From UBA685 sp049890115 (lineage in GTDB: Bacteria; Pseudomonadota; Alphaproteobacteria; Puniceispirillales; Puniceispirillaceae), in the NCBI GenBank assembly GCA_049890115.1, contig JBMHCC010000039.1, positions 62,001 to 126,000 on the forward strand: 64,000 nucleotides of DNA, written 5' to 3'. The notes beneath the pieces were generated by a model. The model saw only the letters and a program-made list of their open reading frames with translations. It ran no database searches and was not told the origin of the DNA. Made by a program: the position numbers and the translations under genes. Shown here piece after piece: positions 1-7,288 of the stretch (position 1 is the first letter of the stretch; every line of letters begins with the position of its first letter).

Positions 1-297
1 GGGGCTGCTAGCACAGCTGGCATCATCATTGATGCGTTAAAAACAGAACCTGAATTATTTGCTGATGTGTGGGCCATTCACCGCGTATCTGACAGACGTT
101 GGGATGTGCATTTACGCTCTGGCATGGCTGTCAAATTACCTGAGACAGATGCGATATTAGCCTGGTCAAAATTAGCTGTTTTGGACAGAGATACCCAAAT
201 CATGGCGCGTGATCTGGCAAGCATTGATTTGCGTGTCCCAGGCCAGCTGATTGTCGAGCCGAATTTGCCAATAGCCAAGAAAGGGCGAAAGACATGA
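1..297 (+). CDS. ftsQ: Cell division protein FtsQ, C-terminal part (cut by window start)
   Basis: The reading frame is open from the first base and gives 98 residues before TGA. The stretch RRWDVHLRSGM, then KLPE, followed by a Leu/Asp-rich helix and IDLRVPGQL, is the usual end of the FtsQ/DivIB beta domain. FtsQ is a single-pass inner-membrane divisome protein linking early cytoplasmic factors to FtsB/FtsL and the septal synthase. The N-terminal membrane segment and POTRA domain lie outside the window. Its stop overlaps the ftsA start (ATGA), the normal ftsQ-ftsA-ftsZ order. Identification rests on this short tail plus synteny. Confidence 0.88.
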   Translation, partial: GAASTAGIIIDALKTEPELFADVWAIHRVSDRRWDVHLRSGMAVKLPETDAILAWSKLAVLDRDTQIMARDLASIDLRVPGQLIVEPNLPIAKKGRKT

Positions 298-1607
298 GTG
301 CTATCACCCCTTTCAAACCTGTTTCAGTCAAAGGCCCATTTGCTGTACTTGATGCTGGCTCTGCCAAGCTTGCTTGCTTGATTGTTGAGCCTGTTGGTAA
401 TGATAAGGTGACGATATTGTCATCAGCTATGCATGCTTCAAAAGGTCTTAATCGCGGCGAGATTTCAGATCTGGCCGAATTTAGTGAGACAGTTGGCAAA
501 GTCGTTGAGGCAGCAGAGCGAAAAGCAGGGCTGACCGTGACAGATATTCATATTGTCATGCCAGGTGGTAAGCCACTATCACAGATAGATCGCTATCAGC
601 TAGAGCTAGCAGATCCGATTATTAGCAAACGTGATTTGCGCCGTCTTCATTCCAAACAGCTTGCCAAAGCCTTGCCAGAAGGGCGCAGCCTCATACAAAC
701 CAAACAGCTTCATTATCTGATTGATGGTGACACCCAAGTGCATAATCCAAAAGGGATGCGTGCCAGCCATCTGGCTCTTGATGCCACCTCTGTTAGCATT
801 GCCACAACCAGCTATTTGAATATTCAGGATGCGGTTCACCATAATCATCTGAATCTTGGACGCATTAGCCATAGTGCTTATGCTGCTGGCTTATCATGCT
901 TGATGGAAGAAGAACGTGACCTGGGATCATTGCTGCTTGATATGGGTGGCGGGACAACATCAGCGGCATTATTTTTGAATAATGCTGTTATCGGTATTGC
1001 CACAGTGCCAGTTGGCGGCATCCATATTACACGCGATATTGCCCGCATCCTCAGCATTTCGTTGAGTGATGCTGAACGCCTGAAAGCGATGGAAGGCACA
1101 ATCACGCCTTCACATGGTGAGGCTTTGAGTGATGTCTTATCACCACCGCCTTTTTTAGCAAATGGTGATAACTTCATCCCAGCGACTAGCCCGTTTCAGA
1201 TGCAAGAATTACCTCTGCCAAATGGTGAGATGATTAGCCGCCAGCTTTTGGCTGATATTATCAGACCGCGCATCGAAGAAATCTTAGATATGATTGATAA
1301 GAAATTGAAAGATGCTGGCTTGGAACATCATCTTGGCAACCGCGTTGTTATCACAGGCGGTGCTAGCCAGCTGACAGGTGTCGCTGATTTTATTTCACAA
1401 TATTGGAGGCGCAAAGCAACCGCAGCGCGCCCTGCCCATATTCTGGGTCTGGATGAGCAAACATCTGGGCCTGAATTTGCTGCTGTCACTGGCATGGCTT
1501 TGCATATCGCAAATGCTGCTGATGATGAGCATCTTGAATTCCACCCTGCTGCTGCTGCCAGAACACCCTTTGGGCGTTTTGGCTTATGGCTGCGCACGCA
1601 CCTTTGA
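294..1607 (+). CDS. ftsA: Cell division protein FtsA
   Basis: This 437-residue protein belongs to the actin/Hsp70 ATPase fold. It shows the early AVLDAGSAKLACLIVE phosphate-1 loop, LLLDMGGGTTS (phosphate 2) near residue 215, and VVITGGASQLTGV (adenosine motif) near residue 350. The C-terminus FGRFGLWLRTHL looks like the amphipathic membrane-targeting helix that tethers FtsZ filaments to the inner membrane. The start overlaps the ftsQ stop, implying translational coupling. Length is normal. Four bases after the stop comes a strong Shine-Dalgarno (AAGGAG), which serves the small ORF before ftsZ rather than ftsZ itself. Confidence 0.97.
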   Translation: MSAITPFKPVSVKGPFAVLDAGSAKLACLIVEPVGNDKVTILSSAMHASKGLNRGEISDLAEFSETVGKVVEAAERKAGLTVTDIHIVMPGGKPLSQIDRYQLELADPIISKRDLRRLHSKQLAKALPEGRSLIQTKQLHYLIDGDTQVHNPKGMRASHLALDATSVSIATTSYLNIQDAVHHNHLNLGRISHSAYAAGLSCLMEEERDLGSLLLDMGGGTTSAALFLNNAVIGIATVPVGGIHITRDIARILSISLSDAERLKAMEGTITPSHGEALSDVLSPPPFLANGDNFIPATSPFQMQELPLPNGEMISRQLLADIIRPRIEEILDMIDKKLKDAGLEHHLGNRVVITGGASQLTGVADFISQYWRRKATAARPAHILGLDEQTSGPEFAAVTGMALHIANAADDEHLEFHPAAAARTPFGRFGLWLRTHL

Positions 1608-1624
1608 TGAAAGGAGATAATCCG

Positions 1625-1750
1625 ATGAAAGTGTGCCCTACCACCACTTATTATCTGACATGCCGACCAGCTCTGGTCAGCACCAGATACCCTGCTGTGA
1701 CAATCACAGCCAAAACCAACAGCCTTAAAATTGAAGGGAGGCTATCATGA
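1625..1750 (+). CDS. Candidate small ORF (41 aa) between ftsA and ftsZ
   Basis: An ATG at 1625 lies 8 nt downstream of a strong Shine-Dalgarno (AAGGAG, 1611-1616) and opens a 41-codon frame beginning MKVCPTTTYYL. Its TGA (1748-1750) overlaps the ftsZ ATG (1747) as ATGA. The ftsZ Shine-Dalgarno (GGGAGG) lies inside the small ORF. The peptide is basic, has two Cys and matches no family I know. Two perfect inverted repeats (1665-1678 and 1694-1710) fall within it. I infer either a genuine microprotein or a translated leader coupling ftsZ translation to upstream ribosomes. It could be chance, but ribosome site, spacing and stop-start overlap all agree. Confidence 0.45.
   Translation: MKVCPTTTYYLTCRPALVSTRYPAVTITAKTNSLKIEGRLS
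1665..1710 (+). repeat. Two tandem inverted repeats ahead of ftsZ
   Basis: GACCAG-CT-CTGGTC (1665-1678) and GCTGTGA-CAA-TCACAGC (1694-1710) are both perfect inverted repeats. They lie 37-80 nt before the ftsZ start, inside the candidate small ORF. They could form mRNA hairpins or be protein-binding sites. No regulator can be named. Confidence 0.5.
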
Positions 1751-3534
1751 GCATCAATCTGACTGTTCCACAAACTATGCAAGAATTGCGGCCACGCATC
1801 ACTGTCATTGGCGTTGGCGGGGCTGGCTGCAATGCTGTTAATAATATGATCAATGCTGACCTTGATGGTGTTGATTTTCTGGTTGCCAATACAGATGGAC
1901 AAGCCCTTGCCCATTCTTTGGCACCACGTAAAATTCAGCTAGGCACCAATCTAACAGCTGGTCTTGGTGCTGGCTCAAAACCAGATATTGGACGCCAAGC
2001 TGCTGAAGAATCGATGAATGAAGTTCTGGCAGAATTATCTGACTGTAACATGGTTTTCATCACAGCTGGCATGGGTGGCGGCACTGGCACAGGGGCAGCG
2101 CCTGTGATTGCCAAAGCAGCCAGAGAGCGCGGTATTTTGACAGTTGGCGTTGTCACAAAGCCATTTGAATTTGAAGGCCCGCGCCGGATGAAACAAGCCA
2201 CAACAGGCATCGAACAGCTGGCAGCTCATGTTGATACGCTGATTGTGGTACCAAACCAGAATCTGTTCCATGTCACGAATGAGCGCACCACTTTTGCTGA
2301 TGCTTTCCACATGGCAGATACCGTTCTGCATCAAGGTGTCAGTGGTGTTACTGATCTGATGTTAAAGCCAGGTATTATCAATCTTGATTTTGCTGATATC
2401 CGCTCTGTGATGACAGAGATGGGCAAAGCAATGATGGGTACTGGTGAAGCATCTGGTGAACATCGTGCTATTACAGCAGCAGAGACAGCGATTAATAATC
2501 CGCTTTTAGAAGATACCTCATTGCGCGGTGCCAAAGCACTTATCGTTAATGTGACAGGCGGCCCTGAGCTTGGCTTTTTCGAAGTGGATGAAGCGGTTCA
2601 GCGTATTCGTCAGGAAGTCGATGAAGATGCTAATCTTATCTTTGGGTCGGCGATTGATGATACCTTAGATGGCACTATTCGCGTCTCTGTGGTGGCGACT
2701 GGTATTGATGCGCTGGCATTGACACAACCAGCACCATCATCACGCCCTACTATGGCTACTCAGACACCGCAAGCAGCACAATCAGGAATGGGATTTGCCT
2801 CATCTGATTTGGCAATGCCAGAGGTATCACCGCAAGCATCATTAGATGATAAAGGCGATGATATCGGGGCTGACACACTATCTGATGACAGCAATGGTGA
2901 CACTGCACCAACTGCTGAAACACAGCCAGAGACATCACAAGATATCCCTGCCTCATCACCTTTTGCTAGCACTGATATGCCAGATGATTTGGCTGATGGT
3001 GCATCTTATGGTTTGGCAGAGAATAACAGTGATGATGCATCAGGTGCCGCACTGGCAACAGAGCCGCAAGAAGCACAGCTTGATATTGAACAAGCTGTAC
3101 AAGAGCTTTCGGCAGATGATGTGATTGCATCACCAGCCAAGGCAGATGATGCCAGCAAAACCCAAACAGGTTTTTTTGGCGATGGCGCCGCAGAAGAAAA
3201 GGATGAAAAGGCTGGCTTTATTCCGCAAGCCCCACTGGCCATTACACCAGATCCTGTTCTTGAAGAAGCCAGCCCGGTGCCAAATTCACGGCCTAGCCTG
3301 ATTCATAAAATCTCTGGTTTATGGGCATCTCGTGCGCCTGAAACAGCGCCAGAAGCCAAAGAAGCTGAGCCTGAGATAATGGTAACTAAGTCATCAGAAG
3401 ATGCGCCAAAAATCCTTGATTTGCCGCGCACCGATGCGTTGCAGGAAACATTGCCAATCGGCAATCAGCCTGCCACAGATGAGTCTGATGATGAGCTTGA
3501 TATACCAGCTTTCTTGCGCCGTCAGGCAAATTAA
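1747..3534 (+). CDS. ftsZ: Cell division protein FtsZ
   Basis: Tubulin-like GTPase that polymerises into the Z ring. The N-terminal IGVGGAGCNAV loop and the tubulin signature GGGTGTG (about residues 110-116) bind GTP. NTDGQAL and the T7-loop region NLDFADIR are also present. The globular domain ends near residue 325. It is followed by an acidic, low-complexity linker of about 250 residues, typical of Alphaproteobacteria. The conserved tail LDIPAFLRRQAN contacts FtsA and other partners. At 595 residues it is long because of the linker. GGAGG lies 5 nt before the ATG. The ATG overlaps the stop of the preceding small ORF. Confidence 0.98.
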   Translation: MSINLTVPQTMQELRPRITVIGVGGAGCNAVNNMINADLDGVDFLVANTDGQALAHSLAPRKIQLGTNLTAGLGAGSKPDIGRQAAEESMNEVLAELSDCNMVFITAGMGGGTGTGAAPVIAKAARERGILTVGVVTKPFEFEGPRRMKQATTGIEQLAAHVDTLIVVPNQNLFHVTNERTTFADAFHMADTVLHQGVSGVTDLMLKPGIINLDFADIRSVMTEMGKAMMGTGEASGEHRAITAAETAINNPLLEDTSLRGAKALIVNVTGGPELGFFEVDEAVQRIRQEVDEDANLIFGSAIDDTLDGTIRVSVVATGIDALALTQPAPSSRPTMATQTPQAAQSGMGFASSDLAMPEVSPQASLDDKGDDIGADTLSDDSNGDTAPTAETQPETSQDIPASSPFASTDMPDDLADGASYGLAENNSDDASGAALATEPQEAQLDIEQAVQELSADDVIASPAKADDASKTQTGFFGDGAAEEKDEKAGFIPQAPLAITPDPVLEEASPVPNSRPSLIHKISGLWASRAPETAPEAKEAEPEIMVTKSSEDAPKILDLPRTDALQETLPIGNQPATDESDDELDIPAFLRRQAN

Positions 3535-3547
3535 ACAAACAAATCAA

Positions 3548-3579
3548 GCAGTTTGCCCCTACCCTTTGGGGCAAACTGC
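3548..3579 (+). terminator. 12-bp hairpin after ftsZ
   Basis: GCAGTTTGCCCC (3548-3559) and GGGGCAAACTGC (3568-3579) form a perfect 12-bp stem with an 8-nt loop, starting 13 nt after the ftsZ stop. There is no U-run after it on the + strand (AACAAAACG). It may therefore act as an mRNA 3'-end stabiliser, processing barrier or imperfect terminator between ftsZ and lpxC. Confidence 0.5.
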
Positions 3580-3664
3580 AACAAAACGTAACACAGAAGT
3601 GATTTGGCTTTCTGACCAAAGCTGTCTAGCTTAGCATCAGATTATTGCAAGGGACTGTGATTTC

Positions 3665-4606
3665 GTGAAACCAACTTTCGGCCTAGATGATATGCAAACA
3701 ACCATTGGTGCGCCAGCCAGCTTGACCGGCATTGGTGTGCATTCTGGCCGTTTCACAAGCTGCACCTTGCATCCAGCACCAGCAAATACGGGTATAATAT
3801 TCAGACGCATTGATATTGATGGTGATGATAACATCATCTTAGCACATGCCAGCAATGCCGTTGAAACACAGCTTTGCACACGCATTGAAAATGCTAGCGG
3901 TATTGGCGTTAACATGATTGAGCATCTGATGGCTGCCTTTCATGGTCTTGGTCTTGATAATCTAATAATTGATATTGATAGCGGTGAAGTGCCTATCCTT
4001 GATGGCTCTAGTGCGATTATCGTTGAGGTGATTGAACGTGCTGGTATTGTGCGCACTGATACACCGCGCTCTTATATTGAGATTTTAGCACCTGTCAGAG
4101 CAGAGCTTGAAAATGGCGCTTGGGCAGAATTATCACCATCTGATCACCTTCAGATGGATATCACCATTGATTTTGATGATCCAGCAATCGGCAAGCAGCA
4201 TCTGGCATTTGATGCGCATGATGATTGCTTTATCAAAGAATTATCCGAAGCACGGACTTTTTGTTTGTTCCGCGATGTTGAGATTATGCGCAATGCAGGT
4301 CTTGCGAAAGGCGGCTCATTAGATAATGCGCTTGTTTATGATAATGGCACGATTTTGAATAAATCTGGCCTGCGCATGGAAAATGAATGTGTCAGACATA
4401 AAGCACTTGATTGCATGGGCGATTTATTCTTGCTTGGCATGGCTGTCAAAGGGCGGATGACCTCTGAGATGCCAGGCCATAGGCTAAGCACAATTTTAGT
4501 CAGAGCCCTGCTAGATTCTCCAGAATCATTCCGCATTGTAAGCCATGATGAGAGCCTGTCTTTGGTCTCGCAGGTTGAAATGATGCCGATTGCGGCCTCT
4601 GCCTAA
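3665..4606 (+). CDS. lpxC: UDP-3-O-acyl-N-acetylglucosamine deacetylase LpxC
   Basis: Zinc amidase catalysing the committed step of lipid A synthesis. The family's zinc ligands are visible: His87 in EHLMAAFHG, and His245 and Asp249 in the HKALD motif. The general acid/base His is in GHRLST (about 272). Length (313 aa) is normal. The start is taken as GTG (3665) with AAGGGA upstream. ATG at 3692 (MQTTIGAP) is an alternative close to the usual family start. Linkage to ftsQAZ is common in Proteobacteria and couples division to outer-membrane synthesis. It implies an outer membrane with lipopolysaccharide. Confidence 0.97.
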   Translation: MKPTFGLDDMQTTIGAPASLTGIGVHSGRFTSCTLHPAPANTGIIFRRIDIDGDDNIILAHASNAVETQLCTRIENASGIGVNMIEHLMAAFHGLGLDNLIIDIDSGEVPILDGSSAIIVEVIERAGIVRTDTPRSYIEILAPVRAELENGAWAELSPSDHLQMDITIDFDDPAIGKQHLAFDAHDDCFIKELSEARTFCLFRDVEIMRNAGLAKGGSLDNALVYDNGTILNKSGLRMENECVRHKALDCMGDLFLLGMAVKGRMTSEMPGHRLSTILVRALLDSPESFRIVSHDESLSLVSQVEMMPIAASA

Positions 4607-4635
4607 ATTTTGCCCTTTACCATCCTTATTCCCAC

Positions 4636-4690
4636 GCTAGTTTTGGCAATAGCCGTGCGATATCAGATACCATCATGATATCGAACTAGC
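4636..4690. repeat. Nested inverted repeats (three-way-junction-like) between lpxC and bamD
   Basis: Outer arms GCTAGTT (4636-4642) and AACTAGC (4684-4690) enclose a small GGC-AATA-GCC hairpin (4645-4654). They also enclose an 8-bp stem, CGATATCA (4658-4665) with TGATATCG (4676-4683). The element sits 30 nt after lpxC and about 100 nt before bamD. No U-run follows. It could be an mRNA stability element, a bamD leader or a repeat family member. Confidence 0.5.
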
Positions 4691-4791
4691 CTGTTCAGCT
4701 AATCAATGTCATATTACGCTTTATTGTGATGTGAAATAGGCTATAAGCTATAGATGAGCCATTATTGTTTAAAGAGCGCTGATAATTCGTA

Positions 4792-5616
4792 ATGCACCAT
4801 TTTATCAAACTATCCTTACTTGCGATCATTGCTGGCTGGCTAGCTGGATGTTCTTCATCAAACGAGCTTGATCAGCTTGTTCAGCAAGAAAAGCCAGTTG
4901 ATGTGCTTTATAATGAGGCATTGAACACAGCTTTGAGTGATGGGCCAAAAGCAGCTGCGCCTAAATTCGAAGAAGTTGAACGCCAGCACCCTTATTCAAA
5001 ATGGGCAACACAAGCACAAGTTATGGCTGCTTGGTCATTTTATCAAGATAACCAATATAGCCGTGCGCTCTCTGCCTTAGACCGGTTTATTGAGCTTAAT
5101 CCAGCCGCAGGTGAGCTAACAGAATATGCCTATTATCTGCGTGCATTATGTTTTTATGAACAAATTGTTGATGTCGGGCGTGATGCTGCAATGACGATTG
5201 ATGCCAAAGCGGCTTTTGAAGAATTATTGCGCCGCTATCCAGATGGCCTCTATGCCAGAGATGCCCAGCTAAAACTAGATCTGACCAGATCTCATCTAGC
5301 AGGCAAGGAAATGGCTGTTGGTCGTTTCTATCTTGATGAAGGTCATTTTGGTGCTGCCATTAACCGCTTTGAAATCGTGGTGCGTGATTTCGATACCACC
5401 AACCAAGCACCAGAAGCATTATATCGGATGATCGAAGCTTACTTATCACTTGGGCTAACTGATGAGGCAATGCGTGTCTTGCAGGTATCTGATTATAATT
5501 ATGCTGATTCTATCTGGACAGCGCGTGCCCGCGATCTTCTTGATGACCCCTCTCGTCCAGCACCGCAAGGTCTGGTAGAAGGGCTAATAACCAAAACCTT
5601 CTCGATATTTGAATAA
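4792..5616 (+). CDS. bamD: Outer-membrane assembly lipoprotein BamD
   Basis: This 274-residue protein starts with a lipoprotein signal peptide ending in the lipobox LAGC (Cys at about residue 20). Tetratricopeptide-like repeats follow (HPYSKWATQAQVMAAWSFY, FIELNP, YYLRALCFYEQI). This is the ComL/YfiO family, the essential BamA partner that folds beta-barrel proteins into the outer membrane. The FDTTNQAPEALYRMIEAYLSLG repeat is characteristic. No clear Shine-Dalgarno precedes the ATG. In many Alphaproteobacteria it sits, as here, between lpxC and recN. Confidence 0.93.
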   Translation: MHHFIKLSLLAIIAGWLAGCSSSNELDQLVQQEKPVDVLYNEALNTALSDGPKAAAPKFEEVERQHPYSKWATQAQVMAAWSFYQDNQYSRALSALDRFIELNPAAGELTEYAYYLRALCFYEQIVDVGRDAAMTIDAKAAFEELLRRYPDGLYARDAQLKLDLTRSHLAGKEMAVGRFYLDEGHFGAAINRFEIVVRDFDTTNQAPEALYRMIEAYLSLGLTDEAMRVLQVSDYNYADSIWTARARDLLDDPSRPAPQGLVEGLITKTFSIFE

Positions 5617-5623
5617 GAGTGCC

Positions 5624-7288
5624 ATGCTCACCCATCTGAGCGTCCGAAATATAGTTCTGATTGAAGAATTACAGCTTGATTTCAAGACTGGCCTTACTGT
5701 GCTAACAGGTGAAACAGGTGCAGGCAAATCCATCTTGCTTGATTCACTTGGGCTAGCTTTAGGGGCAAGAGCTGATTTTGGCCTGCTTCGCAAAGGTGCA
5801 GAACGTGGCTCTGTTACTGCCTGTTTTGAATTGCCTGCCAACCATCCTGTCTGGGCTGTCTTAGATGAGGCAGGCATTGAGCCATCTGATGAGCTGATTA
5901 TCAGACGCCAGCTGCGCAAAGATGGCAAATCACCTGCCACTATGAATGATGAGGCCGTATCCGTGAATTTACTGCGCCAATGTGGTGATTTGCTGATTGA
6001 GATACAAGGGCAATTTGAAGGGCGCGGATTGCTTGATTCAAGCCATCATATCAGCCTGCTTGATAGAGCGTGTGATCATGACCAAGCCTTGGTTAAATTA
6101 CGCCAAGCCTATCACGGCTGGCGCGCTGCTGAAAAGGCATTGCAAGATGCTGAAACAGAACTTGAAAAAGCAAAGGAAGAAGAAGAGTGGCTTCGTGATG
6201 CTGTCAGCCAGCTTGACCTGCTGGCAGCTGAAGCAGATGAAGAAGATAAGCTAGCAAATGAGCGTGCCCTATTCACCAATCTTGAAAAAATTGCTGAAGC
6301 CTTGGCGATTGCTGATGATGCCTTAAATGCTGAAATTGGCGCTGAATCAGCCTTATCACGTGCTTTATCAGCGATTGAAAAAGTCGCTGATACAGGTGCT
6401 GGTCACCTTGATGATGCCTTAGATGCGCTAGCACGCACATCGACAGAGATGGCTGAGGCAAACTCTGCGCTGCAAAATGCCGCTGCTAGCCTTGAAGCAG
6501 ATCCTGCGCGTTTAGCTGAGATAGATGACAGACTATATGAAATTCGCGCCCAAGCCAGAAAGCATAATTGCCTGCCAGCAGAATTGCCCGAAATCCATGA
6601 AGCACTGGCACTGCGCCTCGCCCAGCTTGATGATAATTCAGGTGCTTTGGCTGGCTTTCGTGCCAAATGTCGCGAATGGCAAGATGCCTATGAGGCTATT
6701 GCAACCATCATTTCTGACCGCCGCCAGCAAATGGCAGCCAATCTTGATAAGGCTGTGATGGCAGAATTGCCGCCCCTTAAGCTAGAGGCTGCACGGTTCA
6801 AAACAGCGATTGAGACGAAATCAAGCTGGGGTGAAACAGGCTGGGATAATGTGCGATTTGAAGCCGCTGCAAACCCTGGGCAGGATTTGGCACCGATTGA
6901 TAAGGCTGCCTCTGGCGGTGAATTAGCACGCTTCCTGCTAGCACTAAAGGTGGTATTAGCGCGTAATGAGACTGCTAAAACTTTGATTTTTGATGAGGTT
7001 GATTCAGGTGTTGGTGGTGCTGTTGCTGCTGCGGTTGGTGAGCGATTGGCACGCCTTGGCAATGCTATGCAGACGCTTGTCATCACCCATTCACCACAAG
7101 TGGCGGCCAAGGGGCATCAGCATTATAAAATTCAGAAATCAGCTCATGATGATAGTGTCATTAGCCAAACTGATATTTTGACAGAACATGAGCGAGCTGA
7201 GGAAATTGCCCGTATGCTGGCAGGCGAACATATCACAGCAGAAGCACGTGCCGCTGCTGTGACATTGCTAGGATTTGATACCCTATGA
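5624..7288 (+). CDS. recN: DNA repair protein RecN
   Basis: SMC-like ATPase acting early in recombinational repair of double-strand breaks. The N-terminal Walker A is TGETGAGKSILLDSLGL. A central coiled coil of about residues 150-370 is rich in Glu/Lys/Ala. The C-terminal ABC signature region SGGELARFLLALK and Walker B TLIFDEVDSGVGG complete the head domain. The start chosen is ATG at 5624 (MLTHLSVRN), matching the family. An in-frame TTG at 5609 inside the end of bamD would add five residues. The stop overlaps the ligA start (ATGA), giving a bamD-recN-ligA unit. Length 554 aa is normal. Confidence 0.96.
   Translation: MLTHLSVRNIVLIEELQLDFKTGLTVLTGETGAGKSILLDSLGLALGARADFGLLRKGAERGSVTACFELPANHPVWAVLDEAGIEPSDELIIRRQLRKDGKSPATMNDEAVSVNLLRQCGDLLIEIQGQFEGRGLLDSSHHISLLDRACDHDQALVKLRQAYHGWRAAEKALQDAETELEKAKEEEEWLRDAVSQLDLLAAEADEEDKLANERALFTNLEKIAEALAIADDALNAEIGAESALSRALSAIEKVADTGAGHLDDALDALARTSTEMAEANSALQNAAASLEADPARLAEIDDRLYEIRAQARKHNCLPAELPEIHEALALRLAQLDDNSGALAGFRAKCREWQDAYEAIATIISDRRQQMAANLDKAVMAELPPLKLEAARFKTAIETKSSWGETGWDNVRFEAAANPGQDLAPIDKAASGGELARFLLALKVVLARNETAKTLIFDEVDSGVGGAVAAAVGERLARLGNAMQTLVITHSPQVAAKGHQHYKIQKSAHDDSVISQTDILTEHERAEEIARMLAGEHITAEARAAAVTLLGFDTL

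Noticed and set aside
5609..5623. TTG start for recN inside bamD
   Set aside because: The ATG at 5624 yields the exact family N-terminus (MLTHLSVRN). The five extra residues are not conserved in the family.
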